In this document: one piece after another, positions 27,117 through 36,928 of the stretch
Numbering within the stretch: position 1 is the first letter of the stretch
Layout: each line of letters starts with the position of its first letter
NCBI RefSeq assembly: GCF_001565895.1
Contig: NZ_LSNE01000003.1
Span: 601,267-645,173 of the forward strand
Source of the DNA: Paraglaciecola hydrolytica
GTDB taxonomy: Bacteria; Pseudomonadota; Gammaproteobacteria; Enterobacterales; Alteromonadaceae
Length of the DNA: 43,907 nt
Direction: 5' to 3'
Translations under genes and position numbers: made by a program
The notes under the pieces: generated by a model
Told to the model about the DNA's origin: nothing
Database searches by the model: none
What the model saw: the letters and a program-made list of their open reading frames with translations, nothing else

Positions 27117-29138
27117 ATGATCACTAAATTACTGATTGCCAACCGCGGCGAAATCGCATGCCGAGTGATAAAAACCGCAAAACGCATGGGTATTCGTACT
27201 GTTGCGGTTTATTCTGATGCCGACCAAACTGCCTTACATGTCAGACTCGCCGACGAAGCGGTTTATTTGGGTGAATCACCTGCCAAACTCAGTTACTTAA
27301 ATGCTGCAAAGATCATCACTATCGCCCTTAAAGTCGGTGCTGATGCTATTCATCCGGGTTATGGATTTTTATCTGAAAACGCCAGATTTGCCGGTTTATG
27401 TGCGCAAAATAACATTGTCTTTGTAGGGCCACCCATCGGCGCAATTGAAGCCATGGGCTCCAAGTCAGCCGCTAAACATATCATGCAGCAAGCCAATGTC
27501 CCTCTGGTACCTGGCTACCATGGCGATGAGCAGTCAGCTGAAATTTTACAAGCAGAGGCGGATAAGATGGGTTATCCGGTCTTGCTCAAAGCGGCAGCGG
27601 GCGGTGGTGGTAAAGGTATGCGCCAAGTATGGCAAGCCAGTGAGTTTACTGACGCACTGGATGCCGCCAAACGTGAAGCTATGTCGAGTTTTAACGATGA
27701 GCTAATGTTAGTTGAAAAATACCTCACACAGCCACGTCACGTGGAAATTCAGGTGTTTTGTGACAGTCATGGCAATGGGGTGTATTTGTTTGAACGGGAT
27801 TGTTCAGTCCAACGTCGTCATCAAAAAGTCATTGAAGAAGCCCCTGCCCCAGGCTTAGATGGCAGTTTACGCCAGCAAATGGGCGAAGCAGCACTCACCG
27901 CGGCCAAAGCCATAAACTATGTTGGGGCGGGTACGGTAGAATTTTTATTAGATGTAGATGGCAGCTTTTATTTTATGGAGATGAATACCCGCTTGCAGGT
28001 CGAACATCCCGTAACGGAGATGATTACTGGGCAGGATTTAGTTGAATGGCAATTAAGAGTGGCTAATGGCGAGCCCTTGCCATTGACCCAACAACAATTG
28101 AGCATCAAAGGTCATGCATTTGAAGCGCGTATTTATGCTGAAGATCCTAACAATGAATTTTTACCCTCTACTGGCCGTATTCAACTACTGCAAATGCCGG
28201 AAGAATCGGAATATCTAAGAATAGATACCGGCATAGTCGAAGGTGACGACGTCTCGGTTTATTACGACCCTATGTTGGCAAAACTCATTGTATGGGATGA
28301 AAACCGCGACAAAGCCTTGAGCAGGATGACCCGCGCACTGAGCGAATTTCATGTTGAAGGGCTCAGTACTAACCTCGAATTTTTATATAATTTAGTAAGC
28401 TGCGACGCTTTTAAACAAGCTGACATCGATACAGGTTTTATTGAAAAACACCAGCAGCACTTATTTGTTGATATTCAACCTGAGCTCAGCCGTGTTGTGC
28501 CTATGGCCGCCTTGGTATTGATGTTGAAGCAAGATGAACTCGCCCCATCACAACAGAGTGATCCCTTTTCTCCTTGGCAACAAAATAGTGGTTGGCGTGC
28601 TAATGAGTTACATCAGCAAACTATTGATATCAACATCAATGGTCAAAACCATCAGGTTAAAGTTAAACGTATCGAACAAGGACGAACAACCCAGTTTGAA
28701 GTGCTGTACCAGCAACATAGTTTTATATGTACAGCGAGTTTTGACGGACAACAACTGCTCAGCACGATTAATGGGCACAAAACTCGGATAACAGTGGCAA
28801 ACAATCACCAAGGATTTTCACTCTTTAGCCCACAAGGCGTAGTGCGTGTAAATGAGATCCGAGCTGACCTTGGCTTAAACGATGAATCAAACCAAGTCGC
28901 TAATTTTGCTGCACCGATGAATGGCACTGTGGTGGCAATTTTAGTTGATGCTAATGAAATGGTAGCCGCTGGACAGAGCTTAATCGTGATTGAAGCGATG
29001 AAAATGGAACATGCCATTAAAGCCAGTGAAGCTGGAAAAGTCACAGAGTTTTATTATGCAGTAGGTCAACTGGTTGATGGTGGCGCAGAGTTATTGGCAT
29101 TTAGTCCTCAAACGCCAGCTAAAAAAGAGGCTAACTAA
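27117..29138 (+). CDS. liuD: Methylcrotonyl-CoA carboxylase, biotin (alpha) subunit
   Basis: 673 aa: biotin carboxylase domain (about 1-450; KLLIANRGEIACRVI, KAAAGGGGKGMR, EMNTRLQVEHPVTE), a BT linker domain (about 450-590), and a C-terminal biotinyl domain with EAMKMEH, biotin-carrying Lys629. ATP- and bicarbonate-dependent carboxylation of biotin. Begins 2 bp after the liuC stop and ends immediately before the liuE ATG, so all are in one transcript. Confidence 0.97.
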   Translation: MITKLLIANRGEIACRVIKTAKRMGIRTVAVYSDADQTALHVRLADEAVYLGESPAKLSYLNAAKIITIALKVGADAIHPGYGFLSENARFAGLCAQNNIVFVGPPIGAIEAMGSKSAAKHIMQQANVPLVPGYHGDEQSAEILQAEADKMGYPVLLKAAAGGGGKGMRQVWQASEFTDALDAAKREAMSSFNDELMLVEKYLTQPRHVEIQVFCDSHGNGVYLFERDCSVQRRHQKVIEEAPAPGLDGSLRQQMGEAALTAAKAINYVGAGTVEFLLDVDGSFYFMEMNTRLQVEHPVTEMITGQDLVEWQLRVANGEPLPLTQQQLSIKGHAFEARIYAEDPNNEFLPSTGRIQLLQMPEESEYLRIDTGIVEGDDVSVYYDPMLAKLIVWDENRDKALSRMTRALSEFHVEGLSTNLEFLYNLVSCDAFKQADIDTGFIEKHQQHLFVDIQPELSRVVPMAALVLMLKQDELAPSQQSDPFSPWQQNSGWRANELHQQTIDININGQNHQVKVKRIEQGRTTQFEVLYQQHSFICTASFDGQQLLSTINGHKTRITVANNHQGFSLFSPQGVVRVNEIRADLGLNDESNQVANFAAPMNGTVVAILVDANEMVAAGQSLIVIEAMKMEHAIKASEAGKVTEFYYAVGQLVDGGAELLAFSPQTPAKKEAN

Positions 29139-30038
29139 ATGCTGCCGTCTCAGGTAAAAATAGTGGAAGTAGGCCCACGTGATGGTCTACAAAATGAGTC
29201 ACAGATCATCGCTTTAAGTGCCAAGTTACAACTAATTGCTGAACTTGCCAATGCTGGCTTAAAACACATCGAAGCAGGTAGTTTTGTCTCACCAAAATGG
29301 GTGCCACAAATGGCCGATAGCCTCACTTTGTTTCAGCAATTAACTAAACAAAGTGGCGTAGTTTATTCTGCGTTAACACCCAATATGCAAGGACTGGAAG
29401 CCGCTTTAACTGCAAATGTTGATGAAGTCGCAATCTTTGGTGCGGCCTCAGAAACCTTTTCGCTGCGCAATATCAATTGCTCCATTGCAGAAAGTTTACA
29501 ACGTTTTGAGCCGGTTATTGAAAAAGCCTCGGCCGCAGGATTAAAAGTCAGAGGCTATGTTTCCTGTGTGCTGGGTTGCCCTTATGAGGGCGAAATTAGC
29601 CCAGATAAAGTAGCGCAAGTAACACAACAGATGTTAACTATGGGTTGTTACGAAGTATCTCTCGGCGACACTGTGGGTGTAGGTACTCCTGTAAAAACCG
29701 CGCAGTTACTGGAAAAACTGATGAATCACATTTCTGTGGATAAGCTGGCTGTACACTTTCATGATACCTATGGCCAAGCTCTTGCCAATATCCTCATCGC
29801 TTTGCAGCATGGTATTAGTGTGATTGATAGTTCGGTGGCTGGCTTGGGCGGCTGCCCTTATGCCAAAGGTGCAGCGGGTAATGTTGCCACCGAAGATGTG
29901 ATTTACATGCTCAATGGCATGGGTATTGAAACTGGAGTGGATTTAGCCAAACTCGTTAATGCAGGACAACATATCATGGCGCAACTAGGTCGAAGTTCGC
30001 AGTCAAAGGTAGCTCAGGCTATGAGTTCCACAAAATAG
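29139..30038 (+). CDS. liuE: Hydroxymethylglutaryl-CoA lyase
   Basis: 299 aa TIM-barrel enzyme splitting HMG-CoA into acetyl-CoA and acetoacetate. [10 protein letters not shown] (catalytic Arg and metal-binding Asp), [24 protein letters not shown] (metal-binding His residues) and the signature loop [19 protein letters not shown] with the active-site cysteine. Last gene of the liu operon. The acetoacetate made here would, once activated by a CoA transferase not seen in the window, feed the divergent thiolase. No terminator hairpin was found before the convergent gene 12 bp away. Confidence 0.97.
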   Translation: MLPSQVKIVEVGPRDGLQNESQIIALSAKLQLIAELANAGLKHIEAGSFVSPKWVPQMADSLTLFQQLTKQSGVVYSALTPNMQGLEAALTANVDEVAIFGAASETFSLRNINCSIAESLQRFEPVIEKASAAGLKVRGYVSCVLGCPYEGEISPDKVAQVTQQMLTMGCYEVSLGDTVGVGTPVKTAQLLEKLMNHISVDKLAVHFHDTYGQALANILIALQHGISVIDSSVAGLGGCPYAKGAAGNVATEDVIYMLNGMGIETGVDLAKLVNAGQHIMAQLGRSSQSKVAQAMSSTK

Positions 30039-30050
30039 TAAGGAAGGGTG

Positions 30051-30470
30051 TTAGCTGTGCACCTTGGTTTGCTGACTGATTTGTTGCACTAACCACCACT
30101 TTGCTTGCTCATGTTCATTAAAAAAACGCACAGGTTCTCCGGCATTTTGATAAATCTGAGCTAAGTGAGTTTTGGCAAACTCAGGGGATTGAGATTCAAC
30201 GACAATAACGGCGGTCGCCACTCGCCCTAACTTTTTTTGACTCTTGATAGTTTTAGATAAGATAGTGGCGGCTTCAGGTACATAAATTGGCTCACCATAC
30301 AACGTGACTAATACCCCCCATGGCTTACCCAATAATTTTTGAAGAAGCGGAGCGACTGACTTGTCACCTTGAATCACCGACTCTTTGTTCCATGGGCCAC
30401 GACCTTCAACTACTAATATACTGTCTGTAATATCGAGATTGACTGTCCCGTGGACTGAAAAGCGACTCAT
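30051..30470 (-). CDS. SpoIIAA/STAS-like small protein, function unknown
   Basis: 139 aa. The pattern DITDSILVVEGRGPWNKESV, then WGVLVTLYGEPIYVPEA, then VATAVIVVESQSPEFAKTHLAQIY resembles the alternating strand/helix fold of SpoIIAA/STAS-like single-domain proteins, with PWN and the final YQNAGEPVRFFNEHEQAKWWL in the places where that family has a nucleotide-like surface and C-terminal helix. No catalytic motif is visible. The ATG at 30470 is preceded by GGGG at 6 nt; a GTG one codon earlier is also possible. Convergent with liuE. Confidence 0.68.
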   Translation of the reverse strand: MSRFSVHGTVNLDITDSILVVEGRGPWNKESVIQGDKSVAPLLQKLLGKPWGVLVTLYGEPIYVPEAATILSKTIKSQKKLGRVATAVIVVESQSPEFAKTHLAQIYQNAGEPVRFFNEHEQAKWWLVQQISQQTKVHS

Positions 30471-30607
30471 CACTTACCCCGTGCATAGTTATTTTCACTA
30501 TTATCAGCTTAGTATTATAATCACTTTTTACTTAATATTTCATATAATTCAATACATTAATTGCATATGCATGAGTAATTTTTGATGCGCAAAATCTAAA
30601 AGCCTAT

Positions 30608-31141
30608 TTACAACGACGCTTCACTTATCATTTTTAAATTATCTAAACCCATTTCAAAATCAGGTCCAAGCATATAATCCATCAAAAAGGCAAAATAATG
30701 ATTGATAGGATTCATGCCCACATCACCATAATCCATCCACTGTACTTCTGTACCTCCTTCGACTTGCTTAAGCAAAAACTCGCCGGTTGAAGGATTTGGC
30801 ATTTCGGGAAAGCTTAGGGAATAAATCAATCGGCGATTATCCTCAAGAGCAATAATGGTCATTTCACCATTGCCTTGAGTTGCACTAGTCCAACGCGAAG
30901 TCATACCAATCTGCCCGTCATCACCTGAATATTCGATACTCATATTAGGATCACGTTTAAACCACACACCCCAATCCTGCCATTTTTTTAAGTCAGCTAA
31001 ATGAGGAAATATTTTAGCTGAAGGCGCACTGATAACAATTGAACGTTGTACCTTATAATCTGAGGGTAAAAGAAAACCAATCACTACTAAACCCAATAGG
31101 ATTGCTGCCACTAATACCAATGCTTTTTTTAAGCTCGCCAT
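30608..31141 (-). CDS. SRPBCC-family protein with N-terminal membrane anchor
   Basis: 177 aa. Residues 7-26 (ALVLVAAILLGLVVIGFLLP) form one hydrophobic helix, followed by a polyketide cyclase/START-like domain (QRSIVISAPSAKIFPHLADL, KWQDWGVW, TSRWTSATQGNGEM, VQWMDYGDVGMNP). These domains bind lipids or other hydrophobic ligands; the ligand is unknown. Likely tethered to the outer face of the inner membrane. GAGGA lies 7 nt before the ATG. Nearest same-strand neighbour is the GlxA-type regulator gene, which ends 70 bp upstream. Confidence 0.85.
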   Translation of the reverse strand: MASLKKALVLVAAILLGLVVIGFLLPSDYKVQRSIVISAPSAKIFPHLADLKKWQDWGVWFKRDPNMSIEYSGDDGQIGMTSRWTSATQGNGEMTIIALEDNRRLIYSLSFPEMPNPSTGEFLLKQVEGGTEVQWMDYGDVGMNPINHYFAFLMDYMLGPDFEMGLDNLKMISEASL

Positions 31142-31211
31142 GACTCTGTCCTCAAATAGTCAAAATCCACTCTTCGTTAACATCTCATTAACGCACAGCT
31201 TATTGATTTAC

Positions 31212-32153
31212 TCAAGTTTGACGACTGAACTGCCGTTGATACTGGCTAGGGGCTATGCCCACATATTTATTAAAATTAAAACGTAAGGTAATCCCACTGT
31301 CGAAACCTACTTTTGCCGCCAGTTGTTCAATATTCAGTTGTTCAGTTTCTAACAACTGTTTAGCCAGATTAATCCTCTGTTGGTTCAACCATACTTTAGG
31401 GCTGGTGCCTAAAGCCTCTCTAAAACGTCGATCAAAACTACGTCGAGACATATTCGCCTTACGCGCCAATTCATCAACCTCTAACGCCATATGCAGATGG
31501 TTTATCGCCCAATCCAAAGTCGCAGCAAAAATCCCCCCTTGTTTAGCTATCGGTGTCTCAATATATTGGGCTTGCCCACCACTACGATGAGGAGATATTA
31601 CTAAACGCCGAGCAACTTGATTGGCAATAACATGACCGAAATCTTGACGAATGACCTCTAAACCTAAATCCAGTGCCGCTGCACTGCCGGCCGAACAGCT
31701 TATATTGCCATCCTGAGTGTAAAGTACATCCTCGACAAAATTAACTTGGCTAAATCGTTGGCGAAACAACTCGGCATAACGCCAATGAGTGGTTGCGAGT
31801 TTACCTTGTAAGAGGCCAAGCTGTGCGAGTAAAAACGCGCCAGAACAAAAACTGATGATGCGTTTACCTTGTGCAGAAAAAGCGCTAATTTCACAGGCAA
31901 GTCTAGCGTTAACATGTTTAGTTTGTGTGCGCCAACCAGGTATAACCAATAGGTCATAATCGTTCAGACTGTGGACTTGGCGTGCAATAATTTGCAGGGC
32001 ACCAGTAGCATGTAATGAACCGGACTCAAATGTAACTACCTCGCTCTGGTACCAGTTGTTATATTCTGGTCTAGATAAAGCAAATAATTCTAGTGCGCAA
32101 GAAAACTCAAACATCGCCAGTTGATCATAGGCAAGGATTGCCACTTTTAGCAT
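31212..32153 (-). CDS. GlxA-family transcriptional regulator (DJ-1/PfpI plus AraC HTH)
   Basis: 313 aa. N-terminal DJ-1/PfpI-like domain (about 1-190) with YDLLVIPGWR and a nucleophile-elbow-like SFCSGAFLLA (Cys103). C-terminal AraC/XylS double HTH (about 215-310): LARKANMSRRSFDRRFREAL and LAAKVGFDSGITLRFNFNKY, ending with VGIAPSQYQRQF. Relatives activate catabolic operons for betaines, arginine or similar; the effector here is unknown. Divergent from glgC across 226 bp, but no functional link to glycogen is evident. Confidence 0.93.
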   Translation of the reverse strand: MLKVAILAYDQLAMFEFSCALELFALSRPEYNNWYQSEVVTFESGSLHATGALQIIARQVHSLNDYDLLVIPGWRTQTKHVNARLACEISAFSAQGKRIISFCSGAFLLAQLGLLQGKLATTHWRYAELFRQRFSQVNFVEDVLYTQDGNISCSAGSAAALDLGLEVIRQDFGHVIANQVARRLVISPHRSGGQAQYIETPIAKQGGIFAATLDWAINHLHMALEVDELARKANMSRRSFDRRFREALGTSPKVWLNQQRINLAKQLLETEQLNIEQLAAKVGFDSGITLRFNFNKYVGIAPSQYQRQFSRQT

Positions 32154-32379
32154 GTGTTACTCCTGCTTGTTAATTACTTATTACAAATTGTAAAACAATT
32201 TACATTGATGGTCTGACAACTAACGTTATTTGAATCTGCCGACGAATTATACTGTCAATTAAAATTAATTTAGGCTAGTGTTTCGTTTACCGCGGTCACA
32301 AAATAACGTTAAGCAGTTAGAATTTTTTGTAGCTAAAAGAATCAGTTAATTGATGACATTTTAAAATGGAGTTCGTCAT

Positions 32380-33642
32380 ATGGTAGAAAAACCGTCTCGT
32401 TATATCAGTAACTTAACTCGTGATACTTATGCGCTTATTCTGGCCGGAGGTAGAGGCTCAAGATTATATGAACTCACTAACTGGCGCGCCAAACCCGCCT
32501 TATATTTTGGTGGTAAATTCCGCATTATCGATTTCCCTTTATCTAACTGTGTTAATTCCGGGATTCGCCGGATTGGGGTAGTCACCCAGTACAAATCTCA
32601 CTCTTTGATCCGCCACCTGGTTAGAGGTTGGGGACATTTCAAAAAAGAATTAGGCGAATCAGTAGAGATATTGCCAGCGTCACAACGTTTTTCTGATAAC
32701 TGGTACGAAGGCACAGCCGACGCAGTGTTTCAGAACATCGACATTATTCGAGATGAAGTACCAAAATACGTTATGGTGCTCTCTGGAGACCATATTTATC
32801 GTATGGATTACGGCAGTTTAATTGCCAAACATGCAGAGTCTGGCGCTAAAATGACAGTTAGCTGCATGCCAGTCCCCATTGAAGAAGCTGCCGGACAATT
32901 TGGTGTTATGTCGGTGGATGAAAATTATAAGATCATCGGTTTTGAAGAAAAACCAGCTCACCCTACACCGCTGCCTAATGATCCCACTAAGTGTTTAGCC
33001 TCTATGGGTAACTATGTATTTGATACCGACTTTTTATTTGAGCAATTAAAAAAGGACGCGGAAAAGTCTGGCTCCGAACGTGATTTTGGCAAAGACATCA
33101 TTCCTTCGATTATCAAAGACCATCCGGTTTACGCATTCCCTTTTACCAACGATGGTGACTCGCAAGCTTATTGGCGTGACGTTGGAACTTTAGATTCATT
33201 CTGGCAAGCAAATATGGAACTTGTTGCCCCAGTTCCAGCATTAAATCTTTACGATAAAAAATGGCCTATTTGGACTTATCAGGAACAATTACCGCCAGCT
33301 AAATTTGTGTGGGAAGAGGACAACCGCCGCGGCACAGCGATTAATTCTGTAGTGTCGGGAGGCTGTATTATTTCGGGTGCTACAGTGCGACGTAGTATTT
33401 GTTTTTCAAACGTCAGAGTGCATTCTTATAGCGAAGTAGAAGACTCGGTATTATTGCCCGATGTGGAAGTCATGCGTAATTGCCGAATTCGCAAAGCAAT
33501 TGTTGATCGTGGTTGTGTGGTGCCTGAAGGTACTGTGATTGGGCACAGTAAAGCCGATGATGTTGCACGGGGTTTTAGAGTAACCGATAAAGGCGTCGTA
33601 CTGGTGACTCGCGAAATGCTCGGTCTACCTGTAGGCTACTAA
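32380..33642 (+). CDS. glgC: Glucose-1-phosphate adenylyltransferase (ADP-glucose pyrophosphorylase)
   Basis: 420 aa, first committed enzyme of glycogen synthesis, making ADP-glucose. N-terminal nucleotidyltransferase: [54 protein letters not shown] (metal Asp), [18 protein letters not shown]-terminal left-handed beta-helix ([20 protein letters not shown] and following). GGAG lies 8 nt before the ATG. It stands alone, separated from glgB/glgX by 19 kb, and is closed by a terminator at 33661-33687. The usual partner glgA is not next to it. Confidence 0.98.
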   Translation: MVEKPSRYISNLTRDTYALILAGGRGSRLYELTNWRAKPALYFGGKFRIIDFPLSNCVNSGIRRIGVVTQYKSHSLIRHLVRGWGHFKKELGESVEILPASQRFSDNWYEGTADAVFQNIDIIRDEVPKYVMVLSGDHIYRMDYGSLIAKHAESGAKMTVSCMPVPIEEAAGQFGVMSVDENYKIIGFEEKPAHPTPLPNDPTKCLASMGNYVFDTDFLFEQLKKDAEKSGSERDFGKDIIPSIIKDHPVYAFPFTNDGDSQAYWRDVGTLDSFWQANMELVAPVPALNLYDKKWPIWTYQEQLPPAKFVWEEDNRRGTAINSVVSGGCIISGATVRRSICFSNVRVHSYSEVEDSVLLPDVEVMRNCRIRKAIVDRGCVVPEGTVIGHSKADDVARGFRVTDKGVVLVTREMLGLPVGY

Positions 33643-33660
33643 AAGCCACGCTCCCATCCT

Positions 33661-33687
33661 AAAAAGGTTGCTTTTAGCAACCTTTTT
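33661..33687. terminator. Bidirectional terminator between glgC and the hydrolase gene
   Basis: AAAAAGGTTGC-TTTTA-GCAACCTTTTT, an 11-bp perfect stem with A- and T-tracts on either side, between two convergent genes. Confidence 0.9.
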
Positions 33688-33689
33688 TA

Positions 33690-34490
33690 TTAATTAATAC
33701 TCTCCCACTCACCAATTTTTTGTTTGATTAAATTCGCGACATCATTAGGTTTTTCAAGTGGAAACATATGGCCGCAATCCGCTACCATCAAATGTTCAAT
33801 CTGGGTATTTTTAACAAAGTGATTTAAATTAGATGGCACACAAACTTGGCTATTTTCTGCTGTAATCAGACAACTAGGTACTTGCATACGGCCATAATAT
33901 TGATGAATATTATCCGGCACATTGCGAAATATTTCGGTTTCAACTGCGGCATCAAAGCTTAATACCTGACGGCCATCCTTAATGGTTGTCGCGGCCTTTA
34001 CATAATCAGCGATACATTCTGCTTGAAAGTTTTTGAATAAACCTTTTGTGTTAAAATACTCCACCAAATTGCTGTCTAAGGGCCAAGACTGACAGCGCAC
34101 TGCCGATTTACCGGCAGGTGACACTTTATCAATTAATGGGCTGAATTTGGCCAGTTTAAATAACCAACTCGCGAGACCCGAAGCAATTGGTGGATCTAAC
34201 ATGATCACACCTTTAAACAACTGAGGTGCTTCACAAGCCGCCATGTAAGACACTAATGCGCCCATTGAATGACCTACCGCATAAATAGGCTTTTTTACGA
34301 AATGTTGCAGGTACTCTAATAATTCTTCCACCAAGTTCGCCAAATTTTTATTTACCGGAAAACGGGGATTATGACCAAATTGACTCAGTGCAAATATTTC
34401 AAATTCAGAAGGTAAAGCACTAAACAACTGCTGGTAGCTTGCAGCCGGGAAACCATTAGCATGGGCAAAATGCACAGCCACTTTTTTCAT
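33690..34490 (-). CDS. Alpha/beta hydrolase
   Basis: 266 aa. HFAHANGFPAASYQQL at the N-terminus (HANG oxyanion-type motif), nucleophile elbow GHSMGA, DPPIASG, and CGHMFPLEKP with the likely catalytic His. No signal peptide. Substrate unknown. The frame is open 43 codons upstream into the MFS gene, but the conserved sequence starts at MKKVAVHF (ATG 34490); a TTG at 34499 has AAGGA 7 nt upstream and is an alternative. The MFS transporter gene ends 29 bp upstream, so the pair is probably co-transcribed: uptake of a compound followed by hydrolysis is a reasonable guess. Confidence 0.88.
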   Translation of the reverse strand: MKKVAVHFAHANGFPAASYQQLFSALPSEFEIFALSQFGHNPRFPVNKNLANLVEELLEYLQHFVKKPIYAVGHSMGALVSYMAACEAPQLFKGVIMLDPPIASGLASWLFKLAKFSPLIDKVSPAGKSAVRCQSWPLDSNLVEYFNTKGLFKNFQAECIADYVKAATTIKDGRQVLSFDAAVETEIFRNVPDNIHQYYGRMQVPSCLITAENSQVCVPSNLNHFVKNTQIEHLMVADCGHMFPLEKPNDVANLIKQKIGEWESIN

Positions 34491-34519
34491 ATCAGACAAA
34501 CTATCATCCTTTAGATAAT

Positions 34520-35833
34520 TCAGGCGTTTCGAGCTTCTGCCGCATCCCAGTCGCGAGGTATCTGCCGAGCAGTCCAGAAAAACGCCAGTATCGACAGTGC
34601 ATAAGGCACTGCCAACCATGATAATGACAAACGAAGAGCTTGAATTTGGCCATACTCATCCGTTAATGCTTGGCTTAAAACCCCTATAAAAGTGGGGCCG
34701 CCTCCTAAAGCAATGATATTTAACACAAAGAAAAACAAAGCAGTAGACATGGCCCTTACTTTTATCGGTGCAAGTGTTTGAGCCAAGGCAAACGAAGGTC
34801 CTAAATAGGTACCACTAGTAACTAATAAAAGGGCTAACAATGCGATTGAAGTATTTAGTGAGCCGACATGCAACGAAATGTAATAAGCCGGAGCGCCTAT
34901 CAACATAGCAAAACCAGGCACGAGTCCGTAAGCGCCTCGATTGGTTTTACCCCATTTATCTACCAGTACACCACCTAACCAGACTCCACCGGCATAGGCA
35001 GTACCATTAATAATACCGATAGTAATCAATAAGGAGGTTACATCCAAACCAGCGTGTGCGCGTACATAAAAATCGATCATCCATGTCGAAACCGCATAAT
35101 TACCAAAAGAGCCAAAAGATATGGCTAAGCACATGCCCCACCAACTTTTAATACTCAGTAGCGTTTTAATTGACGCCCATGATTTAGCCTGTCCCGCTTG
35201 CGACTGCATATTGCCACTGCGCACGGGTTCGCGTACGGTAAATTTCAATAAAATAGCCAGCAACACACCAGGTAAACCAACAGCTATCATCACAATACGC
35301 CAGTCGGCACTACCACCTTTAAGAAAAAATGCTGAAGCAAAAAATGCCAGCATGATGCCAAAAGGAATGCCTAGAGAATATATTGACAGAGCACCCGCCC
35401 TTTTTTCTTTGGGAAATAAATCAGAAATAATCGAATGTGAAGGAGGGCTGCCGCCAGCCTCACCTATACCAACTCCTATGCGAGCGATGGCAAGTTGAGT
35501 GAAGTTAGTGGCCATTCCAGATAAAGCCGTAAAACCACTCCACAAGGTAAGCGAAATACCAATGATGTTGACCCGATTGTAACGATCGGCTAACCATGCA
35601 AGAGGAATACCCAACACGGTATATAGCAAGGCAAAATAAATCCCCTTGAGCCAACCCAACTGGGCATCATCCAAACCTAAATCCGCTTTAATAAACGGCG
35701 ACAAAATACCGATAATTTGTCTATCAATGAAATTGAAGGCATACACCAATGTCAGTATAAACAATACATAATTTCGATAAGCGTTAGACTCGGTTTTTGC
35801 AGTGGTTGGTTCTACTACTCTGGGATGTTCCAT
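34520..35833 (-). CDS. MFS transporter, Spinster-like
   Basis: 437 aa with about 12 predicted membrane helices. The first helix region YVLFILTLVYAFNFIDRQIIG (given here in parts: FNFIDRQ motif), GIPLAWLADRYNRVN (loop 2-3 motif), RIGVGIGEAGGSPPSHSII and the FPKEKRAGALSIY loop are characteristic of Spinster-type MFS proteins. Bacterial members move hydrophobic or aromatic compounds and are often misnamed hexuronate transporters; the substrate is unknown. GAGG lies 8 nt before the ATG. Pairs with the hydrolase gene downstream and is divergent from the thioesterase gene. Confidence 0.9.
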   Translation of the reverse strand: MEHPRVVEPTTAKTESNAYRNYVLFILTLVYAFNFIDRQIIGILSPFIKADLGLDDAQLGWLKGIYFALLYTVLGIPLAWLADRYNRVNIIGISLTLWSGFTALSGMATNFTQLAIARIGVGIGEAGGSPPSHSIISDLFPKEKRAGALSIYSLGIPFGIMLAFFASAFFLKGGSADWRIVMIAVGLPGVLLAILLKFTVREPVRSGNMQSQAGQAKSWASIKTLLSIKSWWGMCLAISFGSFGNYAVSTWMIDFYVRAHAGLDVTSLLITIGIINGTAYAGGVWLGGVLVDKWGKTNRGAYGLVPGFAMLIGAPAYYISLHVGSLNTSIALLALLLVTSGTYLGPSFALAQTLAPIKVRAMSTALFFFVLNIIALGGGPTFIGVLSQALTDEYGQIQALRLSLSWLAVPYALSILAFFWTARQIPRDWDAAEARNA

Positions 35834-35943
35834 CGTATTGCCTCTGAGTTATTACCGACACAGATAAGTACCGATTGATGCTTATGGTATGTCTTTAACT
35901 TGCTAAAAAACAAGCAACTTTGTTAATTTTTTGTAACTATAAC

Positions 35944-35961
35944 AAGCAGTTATACCTGCTT
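35944..35961. promoter_or_regulatory. Inverted repeat in the MFS/thioesterase divergent region
   Basis: AAGCAG-TTATAC-CTGCTT, followed at once by TATAAT (35961-35966), which could be a -10 box for the plus strand. CTATAACAAG occurs just before it and again near 36038. It could be an operator for the divergent genes; no cognate regulator lies nearby. Confidence 0.3.
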
Positions 35962-36072
35962 ATAATGCTAGTCAATAGCCGTTAATTAACTCGTCTTGTT
36001 CAAACCACCTTACTGGACAGACCTGTCAATTAACTGCTATAACAAGTCAAATTGATTGATAACGACACTCTA

Positions 36073-36882
36073 ATGCACATAGATTTACTTTTTGATATGG
36101 TTAAAGAACAGCTTAGTACTGGGCAAAATAGCGCAACCTTGAGTGTGCCTGACACTTGGGCACAAGGACGAACGATCTACGGTGGCATTTCCGCTTCTTT
36201 AGTTTATAGCGCCATGCGTCAGTTGCTTACACCTGAAAAACAACTTAGAACACTTAATACCAGTTTTATCGGACCGATTGAGCCCGACGTACCTTTTGTT
36301 ATTAATATTGAATTATTAAGAGAAGGAAAAAACACCTCACAACTACAAGGACAAATAGTGCAGCATGGCAAAGTGTGCTTAGCGACACTAGCCAGCTTTG
36401 GAATAAACAGAACGTCTAAAGTCAACATCGCTAATCAACAAAGCCACGCCATGGCATTGCCAACTAAAGCTAGTTTTATGCCCATGATCCCCAAGATCAC
36501 GCCACGTTTTATGCGGCATATCGAAATAGCCAAAAATGTAGGAGGCTGGCCATTTACTGGCAGTAAAACAAGTGAGCTTCACGGCTGGATGCGATTAAAA
36601 AAATCCCCAAGAACCCTTACAGATGCCCATTTAGTTGCTTTAATTGATGTATGGCCTCCGACAGTATTGCAGACATTACGTTGGCCTGCGCCTGCCAGCA
36701 CCATGAGCTGGAATTTGGAGTTTATTTATCCCCATCATGATTTTAAAGCAGATGACTGGTTTGCTTATCAAGCCTCAACACGCCATGCCTCAGATGGTTA
36801 TGCCAATACCGAGGCGGATATTTGGGATGCTAGAGGACGATTAATCGCGATAAGCCGACAAAGTGTTACCGTATTCGATTAG
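36073..36882 (+). CDS. TesB-like acyl-CoA thioesterase family protein
   Basis: 269 aa, double hotdog protein. N-terminal hotdog: TIYGGISASLVYSAM (helix of the fold), LRTLNTSFIGPI and GKVCLATLASFG; C-terminal hotdog: LVALIDVWPPTVL, then TMSWNLEFIYPHHDF and ADIWDARGRLIAISRQ. The GG-I-S region and the aspartate in LIDVWPP fit the family active site. Substrate chain length is unknown. The ATG at 36073 starts the family-like sequence; a TTG 7 codons upstream is possible, and neither has a good ribosome-binding site. Confidence 0.85.
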   Translation: MHIDLLFDMVKEQLSTGQNSATLSVPDTWAQGRTIYGGISASLVYSAMRQLLTPEKQLRTLNTSFIGPIEPDVPFVINIELLREGKNTSQLQGQIVQHGKVCLATLASFGINRTSKVNIANQQSHAMALPTKASFMPMIPKITPRFMRHIEIAKNVGGWPFTGSKTSELHGWMRLKKSPRTLTDAHLVALIDVWPPTVLQTLRWPAPASTMSWNLEFIYPHHDFKADDWFAYQASTRHASDGYANTEADIWDARGRLIAISRQSVTVFD

Positions 36883-36928
36883 TAGATGATAACGTTAGGG
36901 CTGCCTTTGTTTGCCCTAACCAAATAAC

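Noticed and set aside
34491-34619. N-terminal extension of the alpha/beta hydrolase into the MFS gene
   Set aside because: The extra residues do not resemble the family and overlap the transporter's coding end; the conserved part starts at MKKVAVHF.
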